The translations under genes were made by a program, and so were the position numbers. DNA of 64,000 nucleotides, from assembly GCA_001898825.1 (NCBI GenBank), contig MKVK01000013.1, forward strand, positions 62,001 through 126,000, given 5' to 3'. This DNA is from Magnetospirillum sp. 64-120. GTDB taxonomy: Bacteria; Pseudomonadota; Alphaproteobacteria; Rhodospirillales; Magnetospirillaceae. Shown here piece by piece: positions 16,001 to 23,605 of this stretch. The notes beneath the pieces are model-generated. The model was not told where the DNA came from. It searched no databases and worked only from the letters and a program-made list of their open reading frames with translations. The first letter of the stretch is position 1, and each line of letters opens with the position of its first letter.

Positions 16001-16632
16001 CGCAATCGCTTATCAAGAAACTTATCGAGGCCATTTTTGCACACCTCGCCTCCTCCCCGCCACTGGCCCATAGTGCGGCCTGGGCATTGGCATGGCTCGC
16101 AGAAAAAAAGAAATGGATACCAGACCAGATTGAAACCAACCACTTGCAGACACTTATCAGCAATAAATCTGTCGATTTAGGCCTCGCACGATGCATCATT
16201 TGGGTTATTGCCGCCTCCGGCATCAAAACATCCATTTCTGCCGACACCCTAATTTATTTGGCACAAAGACTTGACGATGCTGATGAATGGATAGGCACAG
16301 CCGCCAACAACAGCACGGATGAACATTTGTTTATCACCGCGCTTCAGACCTACATTGAAAGCGACGACATTAAATCCAGAGAATGGGCAATGGGATACAT
16401 TGTACACATGGCACCCCGTGATGAACGAATTTTTCTTTCTGAGGAAATACGTAGTTACGGCCCGTGGATCGACCCACGCACTCCCATTTCCGCCACCCGC
16501 ATCAAGAACGTCGCAAAAGAACTCGAAATCCCCCGCGAAGACGTCATCGCGCGCTATAAAGACCTGTCCGACCGCTTCGGGCTGGGGCTGAAGCTGGAAT
16601 GTGAGGGGCCCGAGGCAGGGCAGGCAGATTAG
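13045..16632 (+). CDS. metallophosphoesterase-NACHT NTPase fusion (STAND ATPase, likely antiviral)
   Basis: A 1195-aa protein. Residues 1-300 form a calcineurin-like phosphoesterase with every metal motif present: DWH (D11, H13), GD (52-53), GNHD (90-93), HH (218-219) and GHAH (246-249). A NACHT domain follows: Walker A GDPGAGKTT near 443-451, Walker B LLILDGLDE near 535-543, and 'FRHLTFQEFLAA' near 768-779. The last 390 residues are helical and may be the sensor. GGAGTGGGG precedes the chosen ATG. GC falls in the sensor part (24 of 60 bases G+C at 15901-15960, against 38 of 60 at 14401-14460). Bacterial NACHT proteins with a fused N-terminal effector act in phage defence; here a phosphoesterase would cut a nucleotide or nucleic acid once triggered. 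The trigger and substrate are unknown. Confidence 0.9.
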   Translation: MPKVTWLHLSDWHQEGVSFDRDVVQAALIQDIKNRKSIDKKLENVDFVVFSGDAAQNGKQPEFEAIRDHLFAPVLTELGLPPDRLFVVPGNHDLDRDIVKKYYPPGLQKPLTSDQEVQNWLCDDRARAKALEGFGDFDAFFANYTSQANGTYGTVGRPKMASNSKVTIVGFNTAWMCARHEDGNGKVDDRGHLVLGEPQVIAALKEAGESDLHIAVMHHSFEWLSDFDRHRVEKRIKDWADFILWGHAHSPEVNTLDGTAGSCTTIPGGACFGERAATHPRWTNSYNFVHLDRSKGTGIVYLRRWDDCDGKWQPHTISGGRHPLKLAPRLKITGKSRSSKRRPDLAAAEQRYRDLLLETCDILDLANLPEQDRGVVMQRLDIRRLYVPLRVRIEADPEDSKDAAWDAMEQRRTGKHGTSPEEHNATHPVGERLGAAGRLMILGDPGAGKTTLTRWIATAYLLRLKADPALAELPDVATLPEADLLPIVIRCRDLDGKTGTLEQMLTRTLRAAELSTQEAKDVTAFLHRKIKSKSALLILDGLDEISSSGERARLCTQIERIVVAHPELPVIATSRIVGYREMGRRLGRNFEHLTLADFSKDDKDNFATRWCALVERPERKKDATAELIADIHSSDRIERLTGNPMLLTTMALVKRKVGRLPQRRVDLYEQAVGVLLNWRSELDEPLDPKEALPQLRYLAHAMCDEGVQRLPKSEIIKFLTQMRKEYPNLRAVHDRPPEEFLALLESRTGLVMEAGREKYGGRLVPVYEFRHLTFQEFLAASALVEGEFRNRNRSLTLAELIAPLVDRTDQNDFMGGNQIAESWREVLRLCVTLCKSDDVENVLATIQGEASLSRAVLAALCLSDEPNVSDACAEMIISHLLLHADNESIYLSHTDMRRAGEVLAAGRWRDIFKKIALERFFNTKPLMRFNPGGYWSTCAVVKLPINIEKWIDEQIYILQSGDEIDSAAAYLEIMQATYDGNLKDSPQSLIKKLIEAIFAHLASSPPLAHSAAWALAWLAEKKKWIPDQIETNHLQTLISNKSVDLGLARCIIWVIAASGIKTSISADTLIYLAQRLDDADEWIGTAANNSTDEHLFITALQTYIESDDIKSREWAMGYIVHMAPRDERIFLSEEIRSYGPWIDPRTPISATRIKNVAKELEIPREDVIARYKDLSDRFGLGLKLECEGPEAGQAD

Positions 16633-16696
16633 AGGCCCTTCCCCCCTTCGGTATTCAGGCATTGCCCGCCATGGATGAGGCGCGCAATGCGGCGCC

Positions 16697-16890
16697 ATGA
16701 TCGCCGTGTTCGAGGCTTTGGCCCCATCTTCTTGCTGATCGTCCTGGGCAGGGCCCTGCGGGCGCGCAGGTTTCTGTCCGATGGGTTTTGGGCGCCCGCC
16801 GAGAAGTTGACCTATTACCTGCGATTACCCGCCCTGCTGGTGACCAATCTGGCCAATGCCAAGTTGGCTGGGTTTCTTGTGACCGCAGGA
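16697..16890 (+). pseudogene. AEC-family permease remnant, frameshifted and truncated
   Basis: Translation from ATG at 16697 gives MIAVFEAL and, after a shift of frame near 16718, GPIFLLIVLGRALRARRFLS followed by 'WAPAEKLTYYLRLPALLVTNLAN', the start of an auxin-efflux-carrier (AEC) transporter. The similarity stops near 16870, after about 57 residues of a family of about 310. The fragment therefore has both a frameshift and a 3' deletion. It lies between the NACHT gene and the second att repeat, and marks rearrangement at the island edge. Confidence 0.7.
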
Positions 16891-16921
16891 CCGTAGGGGC
16901 ATTGTGCAAATGCCCCTACGG
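16891..16921. terminator. perfect 13-bp hairpin after the NACHT gene and AEC remnant
   Basis: CCGTAGGGGCATT (16891-16903) and AATGCCCCTACGG (16909-16921) form a 13-bp stem with the loop GTGCA. There is no clear T-run. It may stop transcription from the NACHT gene or be an intergenic palindromic repeat. Confidence 0.5.
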
Positions 16922-16943
16922 CCTTGATTGGACGAAACGCCAG

Positions 16944-17072
16944 ATCATTTCGCAATTCAATTCGAATATGCCGCCAAATCAAACAATTATATTTAATAAC
17001 AAAGCACTAATTACTAGCCACTTACATTCGTAAAGCCAAGGTCGGGGGTTCGTGTCCCTCCGCCGGCACCAT
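16944..17072 (+). repeat. att-like direct repeat, copy 2, with 3' half of tRNA-Thr(CGT)
   Basis: This is the partner of 12704-12832, exactly 4,240 bp downstream along its whole length. Positions 17027-17072 hold the tRNA-Thr(CGT) 3' half, differing from copy 1 only by T for A in the T-loop (17053). Again no tRNA 5' half is present. Core metabolic genes start 32 bp later, so this is the right end of the island. Confidence 0.85.
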
Positions 17073-17104
17073 TTCAAACATTCAGATCAAGTGCCCCGAA
17101 CCAG

Positions 17105-17878
17105 CTAGCCCTGTGAAGGCGCCGGATGGAAGTTGGGGGGACGTTTTTCCTGGAACGCCGCCACCGCTTCCCGCAGTTCCGCCGAGCGCAGGGCGCGGCC
17201 GAAGGCGGTGAATTCGACGCCCAGGCGGTGGGACACCGTGTCCTCGGCCAGACGCAGCAACGCCTTGGTGGCGGCCAGTGCCTGGGCCGGCTTGGCGGCC
17301 AGGACGGCGGCGCGGTCGGCGGCCGTCCGTTCCAGTTCGGCCATCGGGTAAAGCGCGTTGACCAGACCCAGCCCATGGGCGGTGGCGGCGTCGAAGGGCT
17401 CGCCCAGCATCAGCAGTTCGGCGGCGCGTTGATGGCCCATCAGCTTGGGCAGCAACAGCGACGAACCGCCTTCGGGGACCAGGGCCAGATTGATGAAGGG
17501 CAGTTGCAGGACCGCGTCCTCGGCGGCGTAGACCAGGTCGCAATGCAACAGCATGGTGACGCCGATACCGATGGCCAGACCGCCGACCGCCACCACCACC
17601 GGCTTGGCGGCGGCGGACAGCACCCGCAGGAACTCGGCCGCCGGTGAGCTGGCGACGTCACCGGCGGTCAAAAAGTCCCCCAGGTCGTTGCCGGCGGTGA
17701 AACAGCCCGGCAGCCCGGCCAGCAGGTGGACGCGGATAGCCGGGTCGGCCTCGCCCTGCCGAAGCGCCCGGGTCATGGCCCCATACATGGCGAAGGTGAT
17801 GGCGTTCTTCTTGTCGGGGCGATTCATGCGGATGGTGCGCACCCCCTGGTGGTCGGTGACGACGACGTGTTCAGTCAT
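17105..17878 (-). CDS. enoyl-CoA hydratase/isomerase (crotonase family)
   Basis: A 257-aa crotonase-fold protein starting MTEHVVVTDHQGVRTIRMNRP. 'GLPGCFTAGNDLGDF' and 'GLAIGIGVTMLLHCDLVYA' form the oxyanion hole. 'NLALVPEGGSSLLLP' carries the second catalytic Glu. The first Glu of true hydratases is not obvious, which favours a delta3,delta2-enoyl-CoA isomerase activity like ECI2. GCGAGGCC lies eight bases before the ATG. It is the last gene of the fatty-acid cluster, separated from the SDR gene by a terminator. Confidence 0.85.
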   Translation of the reverse strand: MTEHVVVTDHQGVRTIRMNRPDKKNAITFAMYGAMTRALRQGEADPAIRVHLLAGLPGCFTAGNDLGDFLTAGDVASSPAAEFLRVLSAAAKPVVVAVGGLAIGIGVTMLLHCDLVYAAEDAVLQLPFINLALVPEGGSSLLLPKLMGHQRAAELLMLGEPFDAATAHGLGLVNALYPMAELERTAADRAAVLAAKPAQALAATKALLRLAEDTVSHRLGVEFTAFGRALRSAELREAVAAFQEKRPPNFHPAPSQG

Positions 17879-17906
17879 GACGGCCTCGCTGGGAAATCTG
17901 AAAAAG

Positions 17907-17953
17907 AAGGGGGGCGGCTTTAACGGACATCCGGGACCAACGCCGCCCCCCTT
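17907..17953 (-). terminator. Rho-independent terminator of the SDR/fad transcript
   Basis: AAGGGGGGCGGC (17907-17918) and GCCGCCCCCCTT (17942-17953) form a perfect 12-bp stem with a 23-base loop. On the minus strand the stem is followed by CTTTTTC, as expected for a terminator downstream of the gene at 18018-18839. Confidence 0.7.
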
Positions 17954-18017
17954 AAGTTCTGCCGCCCAAGGTGCCGTTAATGAATGGCGGACCTGCGCAG
18001 GCAGAGGGAGGTCGGAC

Positions 18018-18839
18018 CTATTCGACGAACAGGTCGGGCAAAATCTGGCCGGCGGGATCGACGGCGTAGACCGAGAAGTCGATGACGCCTTGCTGGCGCA
18101 GCACCTCGTCATCCAGGAAGAAGTTGCCGGTGCAGTCCCGTGACGGCCGGGTCAGGATGGCGTGGGCGGCGTCGGCGACGATGTCGGGCTTGCGGCAGTT
18201 GGACGGCTTGATCATGCCGCCCAGCATGGCCAAAGCGGCGGTGTCGATGATGGTGCGCGGCCAAAGCGCGTTGGCGGCGATGCCGATTTCAGCGAATTCG
18301 GCGGCCCAGCCCAGCACGCACAGGCTCATGCCGTATTTCGAGATGGTGTAGGCGGTGTGGTTCTTGAACCAGTGCGGCTTCAGCTCGGGCGGCGGCGACA
18401 GGGTCAGGATATGCGGATTGGCCGCCTGCTTCAGATAAGGCAGGCAGGCCTGGGTGGTGGCGAAGGTGCCGCGCACGTTGACCCCCATCATCAGGTCGAA
18501 CCGCTTCATGGCCGTATCCGCCGTGCCGGTCAGGTTGATGGCGCTGGCATTGTTCACGACGATGTCGATGCCGCCAAAGCGTTCCGCCGCCTGTGCGACG
18601 CCCGCCGCCAGGCTTTCCTCGTCGCGTACGTCCACCACCACCGCCAGGGCGTGGCCGCCGGCCGCTTCGATCTCGGCGGCAGCGGAATGGATGGTGCCGG
18701 GCAGCTTGGAATGAGCATCGACGGTCTTGGCCGCGACCACGATGTTGGCGCCATCCCGCGCCGCACGCAGCGCGATGGCTTTGCCGATGCCCCGGCTGGC
18801 GCCGGTGATGAACAGGGTTTTTCCCTTCAGAGTGGACAT
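18018..18839 (-). CDS. short-chain dehydrogenase/reductase (HSDL2-like)
   Basis: A 273-aa SDR with the NAD(P) site TGASRGIGKAIA near the start, NNAS near residue 96, and a YTISKYG catalytic motif. The text around it ('LSPPPELKPHWFKNHTAYTISKYGMS') and the length match HSDL2-type oxidoreductases linked to fatty-acid metabolism. The ATG follows AAGGAAAAGGGAT. It lies 13 bp downstream of the thioesterase gene, in an operon with acyl-CoA enzymes. Confidence 0.9.
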   Translation of the reverse strand: MSTLKGKTLFITGASRGIGKAIALRAARDGANIVVAAKTVDAHSKLPGTIHSAAAEIEAAGGHALAVVVDVRDEESLAAGVAQAAERFGGIDIVVNNASAINLTGTADTAMKRFDLMMGVNVRGTFATTQACLPYLKQAANPHILTLSPPPELKPHWFKNHTAYTISKYGMSLCVLGWAAEFAEIGIAANALWPRTIIDTAALAMLGGMIKPSNCRKPDIVADAAHAILTRPSRDCTGNFFLDDEVLRQQGVIDFSVYAVDPAGQILPDLFVE

Positions 18840-18851
18840 ATCCCTTTTCCT

Positions 18852-19373
18852 TTATGCTTTGGCGAGCAGGCTTTCCGCCTCGCTCCAATGGGAGACCCAA
18901 TCGGGCACGGGGGGCGATGGCTGATCGAAGCCCAGCTGGCGGGCCAGATCGCCCGGCGGCACGCCACCGGCGCCCCCCACCAGCATGCCCTTGACCACCG
19001 CGTGGCAGGCCAACACGTCACCGCTTTCCAGACGGTGTTCGATGAACAGCCACTTGTCGTCCCAGGCCAAAAGGCGCGAGCGCAGACGAATGGGCTTGAA
19101 GGGCGCCAGCGGGCGGCGATAGCGGACCAGGGCCGCCCCGATGACCGGCTGCAGCTTGTCCCGCCACACCCGACGCCCCATGCCGGTGCGCACGATCAGG
19201 TCAAGACGTCCCAGATCCATCAACGCCAGATAACGGGCGTTGTTCATGTGGATGTTGATGTCCAGGTCCGTCGGCCAGACCCGGAAATCCAGACGCGATT
19301 CGTCCAGCAATCCCAGTCTTCGGCGGAACAGGGCGAGCATGATCACCCTGATGACACGGAACCACAGGTTCAT
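18852..19373 (-). CDS. acyl-CoA thioesterase-like hotdog protein
   Basis: A 173-aa protein with the 4HBT hotdog signature 'WPTDLDINIHMNNARYLALMD', where Asp and Asn/His sit at the thioesterase active-site region. This matches the 'thioesterase family' proteins related to human THEM6. It begins with a hydrophobic, basic segment that could attach to the membrane. It lies 16 bp after the acyl-CoA dehydrogenase gene and would release fatty acids from CoA. Confidence 0.82.
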   Translation of the reverse strand: MNLWFRVIRVIMLALFRRRLGLLDESRLDFRVWPTDLDINIHMNNARYLALMDLGRLDLIVRTGMGRRVWRDKLQPVIGAALVRYRRPLAPFKPIRLRSRLLAWDDKWLFIEHRLESGDVLACHAVVKGMLVGGAGGVPPGDLARQLGFDQPSPPVPDWVSHWSEAESLLAKA

Positions 19374-19389
19374 GCTCGCCCGCCCCGCC

Positions 19390-21174
19390 CTAGAACGCGT
19401 CCTCGGCGAAGTCCATCATGGACTTGCCGCCGGCCATGATGGCCGAGAACAGGGCCCCGGTTTGTGGCAGCAGGCGATCCATGTAAAACCGCGCCGTGCC
19501 GATCTTGGCCCGATAGAAGGCGCCGTCAACACCGGCCACCTGATCCAGCGACACCTGGGCCATGCGCGCCCACAGATAGGCCAAGGCGGTCAACCCGAAC
19601 AGGCGCAGATAATCGCTGGCCGCCGCCCCGGCTTCGTCGGGCTTGGCCATGCCGGTGCGGGCGATCTGGCCGGTGGCCTGTTGCAGACGGACGAAGGCCT
19701 TGGCCAGGGGCTGGACGAACTCGCCCATCGCCTCGTCTTCCATATAGGTCTCGATATAGGCCTGGACCGGATGGAAGAAGCTGCGCAGCAAGCGGCCGGC
19801 ATGGGCCGGCATCTTGCGGCCGACCAAATCCAGGGCCTGGATGCCGTTGGTGCCTTCGTAGATCTGCGAGATGCGGCAGTCGCGGACATATTGTTCCATG
19901 CCGTGTTCGCGGATGAAGCCGTGGCCGCCCAGGACCTGCATGCCCAGGTTGGTGGATTCGAACCCCAGATCGGTCATCAGCGCCTTGATCACCGGGGTGA
20001 TCAACTGGACGAAATCGTCGGCGTCCTGACGCACGCGGGCGTCGGGATGATGGTTCTTCACGTCCAAGCTTTTCGCCGCCCAGGCGCCCAGGGCGCGGCA
20101 GCCCTCGACATAGGCCCGCTGGGTCAGCAGCATGCGCCGCACGTCGGGGTGGACGATGATCGGGTCGGCCGGCTTGTCGGGATGCTTGACCCCGGACAGC
20201 GAACGGCCCTGCAGGCGTTCGCGGGCATAGGCCACCGAACCCTGATAGGACGCTTCCGCCAACCCCAGCCCCTGGATGCCCACCGACAGGCGTTCGGTGT
20301 TCATCATGGCGAACATGGCCTGCATGCCCTTGTGCGGCGCACCGATCAGCCAACCGGTGGCGTCGTCGAAGTTCATCACGCAGGTGGCCGAGGCCTTGAT
20401 GCCCATCTTGTGTTCGATGGCGCCGCAGGAAACGCCGTTGCGTTCGCCGGGATTGCCGTCGGCGTCGGGCAGGAACTTGGGCACCAGGAACAGGCTGATG
20501 CCCTTGACGCCCTCGGGCGCGTCGGGCATGCGGGCCAGCACCAGATGGACGATGTTCTCGGTCAGGTCGTGCTCGCCGGCGGAAATGAAAATCTTGGTGC
20601 CGGTGATCCGGTAGCTGCCGTCAGCCTGGGGCGCCGCCTTGGTGCGCAAAAGCCCCAAATCGGTGCCGCAATGGGGTTCGGTCAGACACATGGTGCCCGA
20701 CCAAGTGCCGTCCACCATCTTGGGCAGATAGGCATCCTTCAGCCCGTCGGACCCAAAGCCGTGCAGCGACACATAGGCGCCGTGGGTCAGGCCCGGATAC
20801 ATGCCGAACGACAGATTGGCCGAACAGATCATTTCCTCGACCAGGGTGTTGACCGCCTTGGGCAGTCCCTGGCCGCCATAGGCGGGGTCGCAGGCGATGG
20901 AGGTCCAGCCGCCCTCGCGGAAGGTCTTGTAGGCGGCGATGAAACCATTGGGCGTGCGCACCACGCCGTTTTCCAGGGTGCAGCCTTCCTCGTCACCGGA
21001 ACGGTTGATGGGGTGCAGCACCTCCTCGCAGACCTTCGCCGCTTCTTCCAGAACCGGGTCGATCAGGTCGCGGGTGAATTCCTCGTAGCCGGGCAGTTGC
21101 GACAATTCGTCGCCGCCCATCAGTTCGTAGAGGACAAAGCGCATGTCGCGCAACGGAGCCTTATAGCTGGCCAT
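19390..21174 (-). CDS. acyl-CoA dehydrogenase (large, ~590-aa FadE-type)
   Basis: A 594-aa FAD enzyme. 'FIAAYKTFREGGWTSIACDPAYGGQGLPKAV' is the N-terminal helical domain, 'TMCLTEPHCGTDLGLLRTKA' the FAD/substrate core, and 'QIYEGTNGIQALDLVGRKM' the conserved C-terminal segment. The extra C-terminal domain (LRSFFHPVQAYIE...) is typical of the ~590-residue DmdC/FadE-like subfamily. It catalyses the first oxidation of acyl-CoA. It sits between the FadN-like enzyme and a thioesterase. Confidence 0.93.
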   Translation of the reverse strand: MASYKAPLRDMRFVLYELMGGDELSQLPGYEEFTRDLIDPVLEEAAKVCEEVLHPINRSGDEEGCTLENGVVRTPNGFIAAYKTFREGGWTSIACDPAYGGQGLPKAVNTLVEEMICSANLSFGMYPGLTHGAYVSLHGFGSDGLKDAYLPKMVDGTWSGTMCLTEPHCGTDLGLLRTKAAPQADGSYRITGTKIFISAGEHDLTENIVHLVLARMPDAPEGVKGISLFLVPKFLPDADGNPGERNGVSCGAIEHKMGIKASATCVMNFDDATGWLIGAPHKGMQAMFAMMNTERLSVGIQGLGLAEASYQGSVAYARERLQGRSLSGVKHPDKPADPIIVHPDVRRMLLTQRAYVEGCRALGAWAAKSLDVKNHHPDARVRQDADDFVQLITPVIKALMTDLGFESTNLGMQVLGGHGFIREHGMEQYVRDCRISQIYEGTNGIQALDLVGRKMPAHAGRLLRSFFHPVQAYIETYMEDEAMGEFVQPLAKAFVRLQQATGQIARTGMAKPDEAGAAASDYLRLFGLTALAYLWARMAQVSLDQVAGVDGAFYRAKIGTARFYMDRLLPQTGALFSAIMAGGKSMMDFAEDAF

Positions 21175-21206
21175 TTCTGTATTCCTTCGGTTCGACCGCT
21201 TTCCCG

Positions 21207-21270
21207 CCCGTCATCGCCGGGCTTGACCCGGCGATCCATGGATGCCCGGGTCAAGCCCGGACATGACGGG
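21207..21270. repeat. intergenic palindromic repeat (copy 1)
   Basis: A 64-bp element with ends CCCGTCAT and ATGACGGG and inner arms CCGGGCTTGACCCGG and CCGGGTCAAGCCCGG, able to fold into a cruciform. It lies between two genes of the beta-oxidation operon. A related copy is at 46503-46584. Such elements are widespread in alphaproteobacterial genomes. Confidence 0.75.
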
Positions 21271-21282
21271 GGAAAGGGTGCA

Positions 21283-23604
21283 TCAGTTGCGCAGGGGCTT
21301 GCCGGTCATCAGCATGTGCTCGACGCGGGCCAGGGTGTCGGGATGACGGACCAGGGACATGAAGGCTTGGCGCTCCAGGTCCAAGAGGGCGTCTTCGTCC
21401 AGGGTCTCGGTGACGTCGGTGTCGCCGCCCGACACGATGCCGGCCAGGGCGCCGGACACCACGCCGTCATGGGGCGTCGCCTTGCCCATGCGCTGGAAGC
21501 CGGCCACCGCCATGTCCAGGGCCACCTTGGCGGTGGCACCGGGCAGCACGAAGCTGGGCTCGGCCGGGGGCTGGTAGCCGTCCACCAGGGACAGCGCCTT
21601 GGCCTTGGCGTCGGCCAGCAGGCGATAGCGGTTCATGGTGACGCCGTCGCCGGGACGCAGGATCAGCGCGTCCCGGGCCTCGGCCGCCGACTTGGCCACC
21701 TGGGCGGTGCTGATCATCTCGAACACCTTGCCGATGGCCGGCATCGGTCCCTTGGGCAGCTTGCCCAAGCTTTGCCAGCGGGCCAGCATTTCCTTGCAGC
21801 CGCCCCAGCCGGGGATCAGGCCGACGCCGACTTCGACCAGGCCGGCATAGGTTTCGGCATGGGCCTGGATGGCATCGGCATGCAGCAGGATTTCGCAGCC
21901 GCCGCCCAAAGCCATGCCCGAAGGCGCCGCCACCACCGGGAAGGGGGCGTATTTCAGCGCCCGATAGGTGGCCTGACCGTTGGCGACCATGGCCTCGATC
22001 TCGGTCCAGGCGGCGATGTTGGCGGCGAACAGGGCCAGGCCCAGATTGGCGCCGACGCTGAAGTTGGAACCTTCGTTATAGACGACCAGCGCCTTGAAGT
22101 CCTTTTTGACCCGGCGGATGGATTTGCTCAGCAAATCCATGATGTCAGGATCAAGGGCGTTCATCTTGCTGGTGAACTCGAAACAGGCCACACCGTCGCC
22201 GATGTCCCACAAAGCGGCCGAGCCGTTCTTGATCACCGGGGCCGAGCGCAGCTTGATGTCGGCCAACATGATCACGCCGTCAGGGCGCGCCATGTCGCGG
22301 TATTGGCCGTCCTGACCCAGCACTTGGCGGGTGCCGTTCTCGACGCGATAGAAAGTCTTGCCAGCCGCTGTCTTCAGGATGTCCGGCACGCTCCAGCCGC
22401 TGGCCGCCAGCTTGGCGGCGAACCAGTCGGCGCCCACTTGGTCGATCAACTCGAACGGGCCGAACTTCCAATTATAGCCAAGGCGCATGGCCTCATCGAT
22501 GGACTCCACCTCGTCGGCGGCGTCGCCAACCAGGGCGCAGGCATAAGCAAGCGTGCGGCCCATTACCGCCCAGGCATAACGGCCATGGGCGCTGTCGTGG
22601 TCGAACAGCTTGGCCAGCGAACGGCCGGCCGCCTTGATGGCCGGCACGTCGGCGCGGGCTTGGGCGCGGTATTCGCCGCTGCCCAGGTCGATGGCTTCCT
22701 TGGCCTTGTTCTTCTCGCGGTTGACCCGATAGAAACCGCCCTTGCCCTTGCGGCCGGTATAGCCCTCGGCGATCATCAGCTCCACCAGCGGCGCTGGCCG
22801 GGTGATGGCGTGGAAGGGATCATTGGTCGGCAGGGACTGCGACATGGAACCGATGACGTGCGGCATCAGGTCCAGGCCGACCAGATCGATCAGGCCGAAG
22901 ACGCCGGTCTTGGGGATGCCCATGGGCTTGCCGATGATGGCGTCGGCATCCTCGATGGCCAGATTGGCGTCGATGGCTTCGACCACCGCCGCTTGCAGCC
23001 AATAGACCCCCAGACGGTTGGCGATGAAGCCGGGACGGTCTTTGCAGCGCACCACGCTTTTGCCCAAGCGGCGGTCGGCGAAGTCGCTGACCAGGTCCAG
23101 GGCGGCGGCGCGGGTCTTGACGCCGCCCACCACTTCCAAGAGCCGCATGTAGCGCGGCGGGTTGAAGAAATGGGTGATGCAGAAATCGGCGGCGAAGCTG
23201 TCGGGCAGGCCGGCCACCAGATTTTCAAGCGGAATGGTGGACGTGTTGGACGACACCACCGAGCCCGGCTTGCGCACCGCGTCGATGCGGGCGTAAAGCG
23301 CCTGCTTGATGTCCAGGCGCTCGATCACCGCCTCGACGATCCAGTCGCACTCGGCCAGCAGGTCCAGATGGTCCTCGGTGTTGCCGGTGGTCACCAGCTT
23401 GGCCGCCGCCTTGCCCATGAACGGCGCCGGATCGGCCTTCAGCATGCGGGCCACCGCGTTCTCGGCGATGGCGTTGCGGTTGCCGCCGTCCGCAGGGACG
23501 ATGTCCAGCAACACGACGGGGATACCGGCATTGGCCACATGGGCGGCGATGCCCGCGCCCATGACGCCGGCACCGATCACCGCGACTTTGTTGATGGCTG
23601 CCAT
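21283..23604 (-). CDS. 3-hydroxyacyl-CoA dehydrogenase / enoyl-CoA hydratase (FadN-type)
   Basis: A 773-aa bifunctional enzyme. The dehydrogenase comes first, with the NAD site VAVIGAGVMGAGIAAHVANAG at residues 7-27, and 'FCITHFFNPPRYMRLLEVV' holds the catalytic His. The crotonase part is at the C-terminus ('VVAAPSGMALGGGCEILLHADAIQAHAE', 'LVEVGVGLIPGWGGCKEML'). This order is that of FadN/YusL rather than FadB. It performs hydration and the second oxidation in beta-oxidation. The thiolase gene ends 1 bp upstream, so the two are coupled. Confidence 0.92.
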   Translation of the reverse strand: MAAINKVAVIGAGVMGAGIAAHVANAGIPVVLLDIVPADGGNRNAIAENAVARMLKADPAPFMGKAAAKLVTTGNTEDHLDLLAECDWIVEAVIERLDIKQALYARIDAVRKPGSVVSSNTSTIPLENLVAGLPDSFAADFCITHFFNPPRYMRLLEVVGGVKTRAAALDLVSDFADRRLGKSVVRCKDRPGFIANRLGVYWLQAAVVEAIDANLAIEDADAIIGKPMGIPKTGVFGLIDLVGLDLMPHVIGSMSQSLPTNDPFHAITRPAPLVELMIAEGYTGRKGKGGFYRVNREKNKAKEAIDLGSGEYRAQARADVPAIKAAGRSLAKLFDHDSAHGRYAWAVMGRTLAYACALVGDAADEVESIDEAMRLGYNWKFGPFELIDQVGADWFAAKLAASGWSVPDILKTAAGKTFYRVENGTRQVLGQDGQYRDMARPDGVIMLADIKLRSAPVIKNGSAALWDIGDGVACFEFTSKMNALDPDIMDLLSKSIRRVKKDFKALVVYNEGSNFSVGANLGLALFAANIAAWTEIEAMVANGQATYRALKYAPFPVVAAPSGMALGGGCEILLHADAIQAHAETYAGLVEVGVGLIPGWGGCKEMLARWQSLGKLPKGPMPAIGKVFEMISTAQVAKSAAEARDALILRPGDGVTMNRYRLLADAKAKALSLVDGYQPPAEPSFVLPGATAKVALDMAVAGFQRMGKATPHDGVVSGALAGIVSGGDTDVTETLDEDALLDLERQAFMSLVRHPDTLARVEHMLMTGKPLRN

Positions 23605-23605
23605 G

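Noticed and set aside
16675-16896. An intact 73-aa membrane protein gene
   Set aside because: Its sequence is the start of an AEC permease with a frameshift and truncation, so it is listed as a pseudogene.
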